This document shows, one piece after another, positions 23,784 to 23,920 of a stretch of 23,920 nt of DNA. Within the stretch, counting starts at the first letter, position 1. The number at the start of each line of letters is the position of its first letter. This stretch comes from JAKOWB01 sp038363005. GTDB lineage: Bacteria; Pseudomonadota; Alphaproteobacteria; Kiloniellales; JACOMY01. The stretch spans positions 1 through 23,920 of the forward strand of contig JBBQBI010000039.1 in NCBI GenBank assembly GCA_038363005.1. Reading direction: 5' to 3'. The translations under genes were made by a program, and so were the position numbers. The notes beneath the pieces are model-generated. The model did no database searches and was not told the DNA's origin. It saw nothing but the letters and a program-made list of their open reading frames with translations.

Positions 23784-23920
23784 AGAGCTGTCGATCAATG
23801 CGCCGAGGCGGACGCCCCCGGGATGAATCCCGGGGCACCGACGGCGTCGTAAGCCCGCGGAGCGGGCTCCTTTGCAGAGCTCGATGGGCATGCGCAGCGT
23901 GCGCAACCGGATGGGCTCCG
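23784..23920. repeat. Palindrome cluster, REP-like intergenic element
   Basis: No gene is supported in these last 137 bp. Three hairpins occur close together: CCCCGGGAT/ATCCCGGGG (23816-23824 and 23827-23835, 9 bp, 2-nt spacer), AGCCCGC/GCGGGCT (23852-23858 and 23862-23868, loop GGA) and TGCGCA/TGCGCA (23891-23896 and 23900-23905). Clusters of short GC palindromes like this are typical of REP-type dispersed elements, but copies elsewhere cannot be seen from this window. A 36-codon frame on the minus strand (ATG at 23891 to TGA at 23781) has no SD and odd, basic composition. It is in the same frame as the 23406-23780 reading frame. Confidence 0.5.

Overview
The window is very GC-rich, tightly packed bacterial chromosome with SD-led ATG/GTG starts. 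The mix of genes (DUF2282 bufferin-type peptides, an RT0821-type surface protein, a CrbS/CrbR acetate switch, UDP-glucuronate 4-epimerase) suggests a Gram-negative proteobacterium, most likely an alphaproteobacterium. That placement is inference: no rRNA, tRNA or other marker gene is present. I see no CRISPR array, insertion sequence, phage or integrase.

Layout. 1-787: two tandem bufferin-like precursor genes on the minus strand, with no maturation enzyme in view. 975-5964: an SDR dehydrogenase, a beta-carbonic anhydrase, a convergent Pit phosphate transporter and a divergent recQ. 6029-6418: a VOC/glyoxalase-like gene broken by an in-frame TGA. 6431-9438: a minus-strand run of a polysaccharide deacetylase, a secreted unknown protein and a GMC oxidoreductase, divergent from a UDP-glucuronate 4-epimerase (9527-10507). 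10516-11598: three small membrane proteins, one YggT-like.

11752-22206 is the most coherent block and reads as an acetate uptake and sensing locus. It holds a DUF4212 small subunit plus an ActP-like sodium/solute symporter (minus). Divergent from these are an unknown soluble protein, a membrane-anchored PAS-DEDDh exonuclease and a CBS-DUF294 nucleotidyltransferase (plus). These are followed by a hybrid histidine kinase with an N-terminal SLC5 transporter domain (CrbS-like) and, tail to tail with it, a NarL/LuxR response regulator (CrbR-like). In characterised bacteria CrbS/CrbR switches on acetate assimilation (acs, actP). The exonuclease and nucleotidyltransferase pair has no settled role and is the best candidate here for an undescribed part of the system.

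22340-23920: a PiuC-type iron/2-oxoglutarate hydroxylase, a secreted RT0821-like protein, a start-less Gly/Ser/Asp-rich reading frame, and a cluster of short palindromes at the right edge that looks like a REP-type intergenic element.
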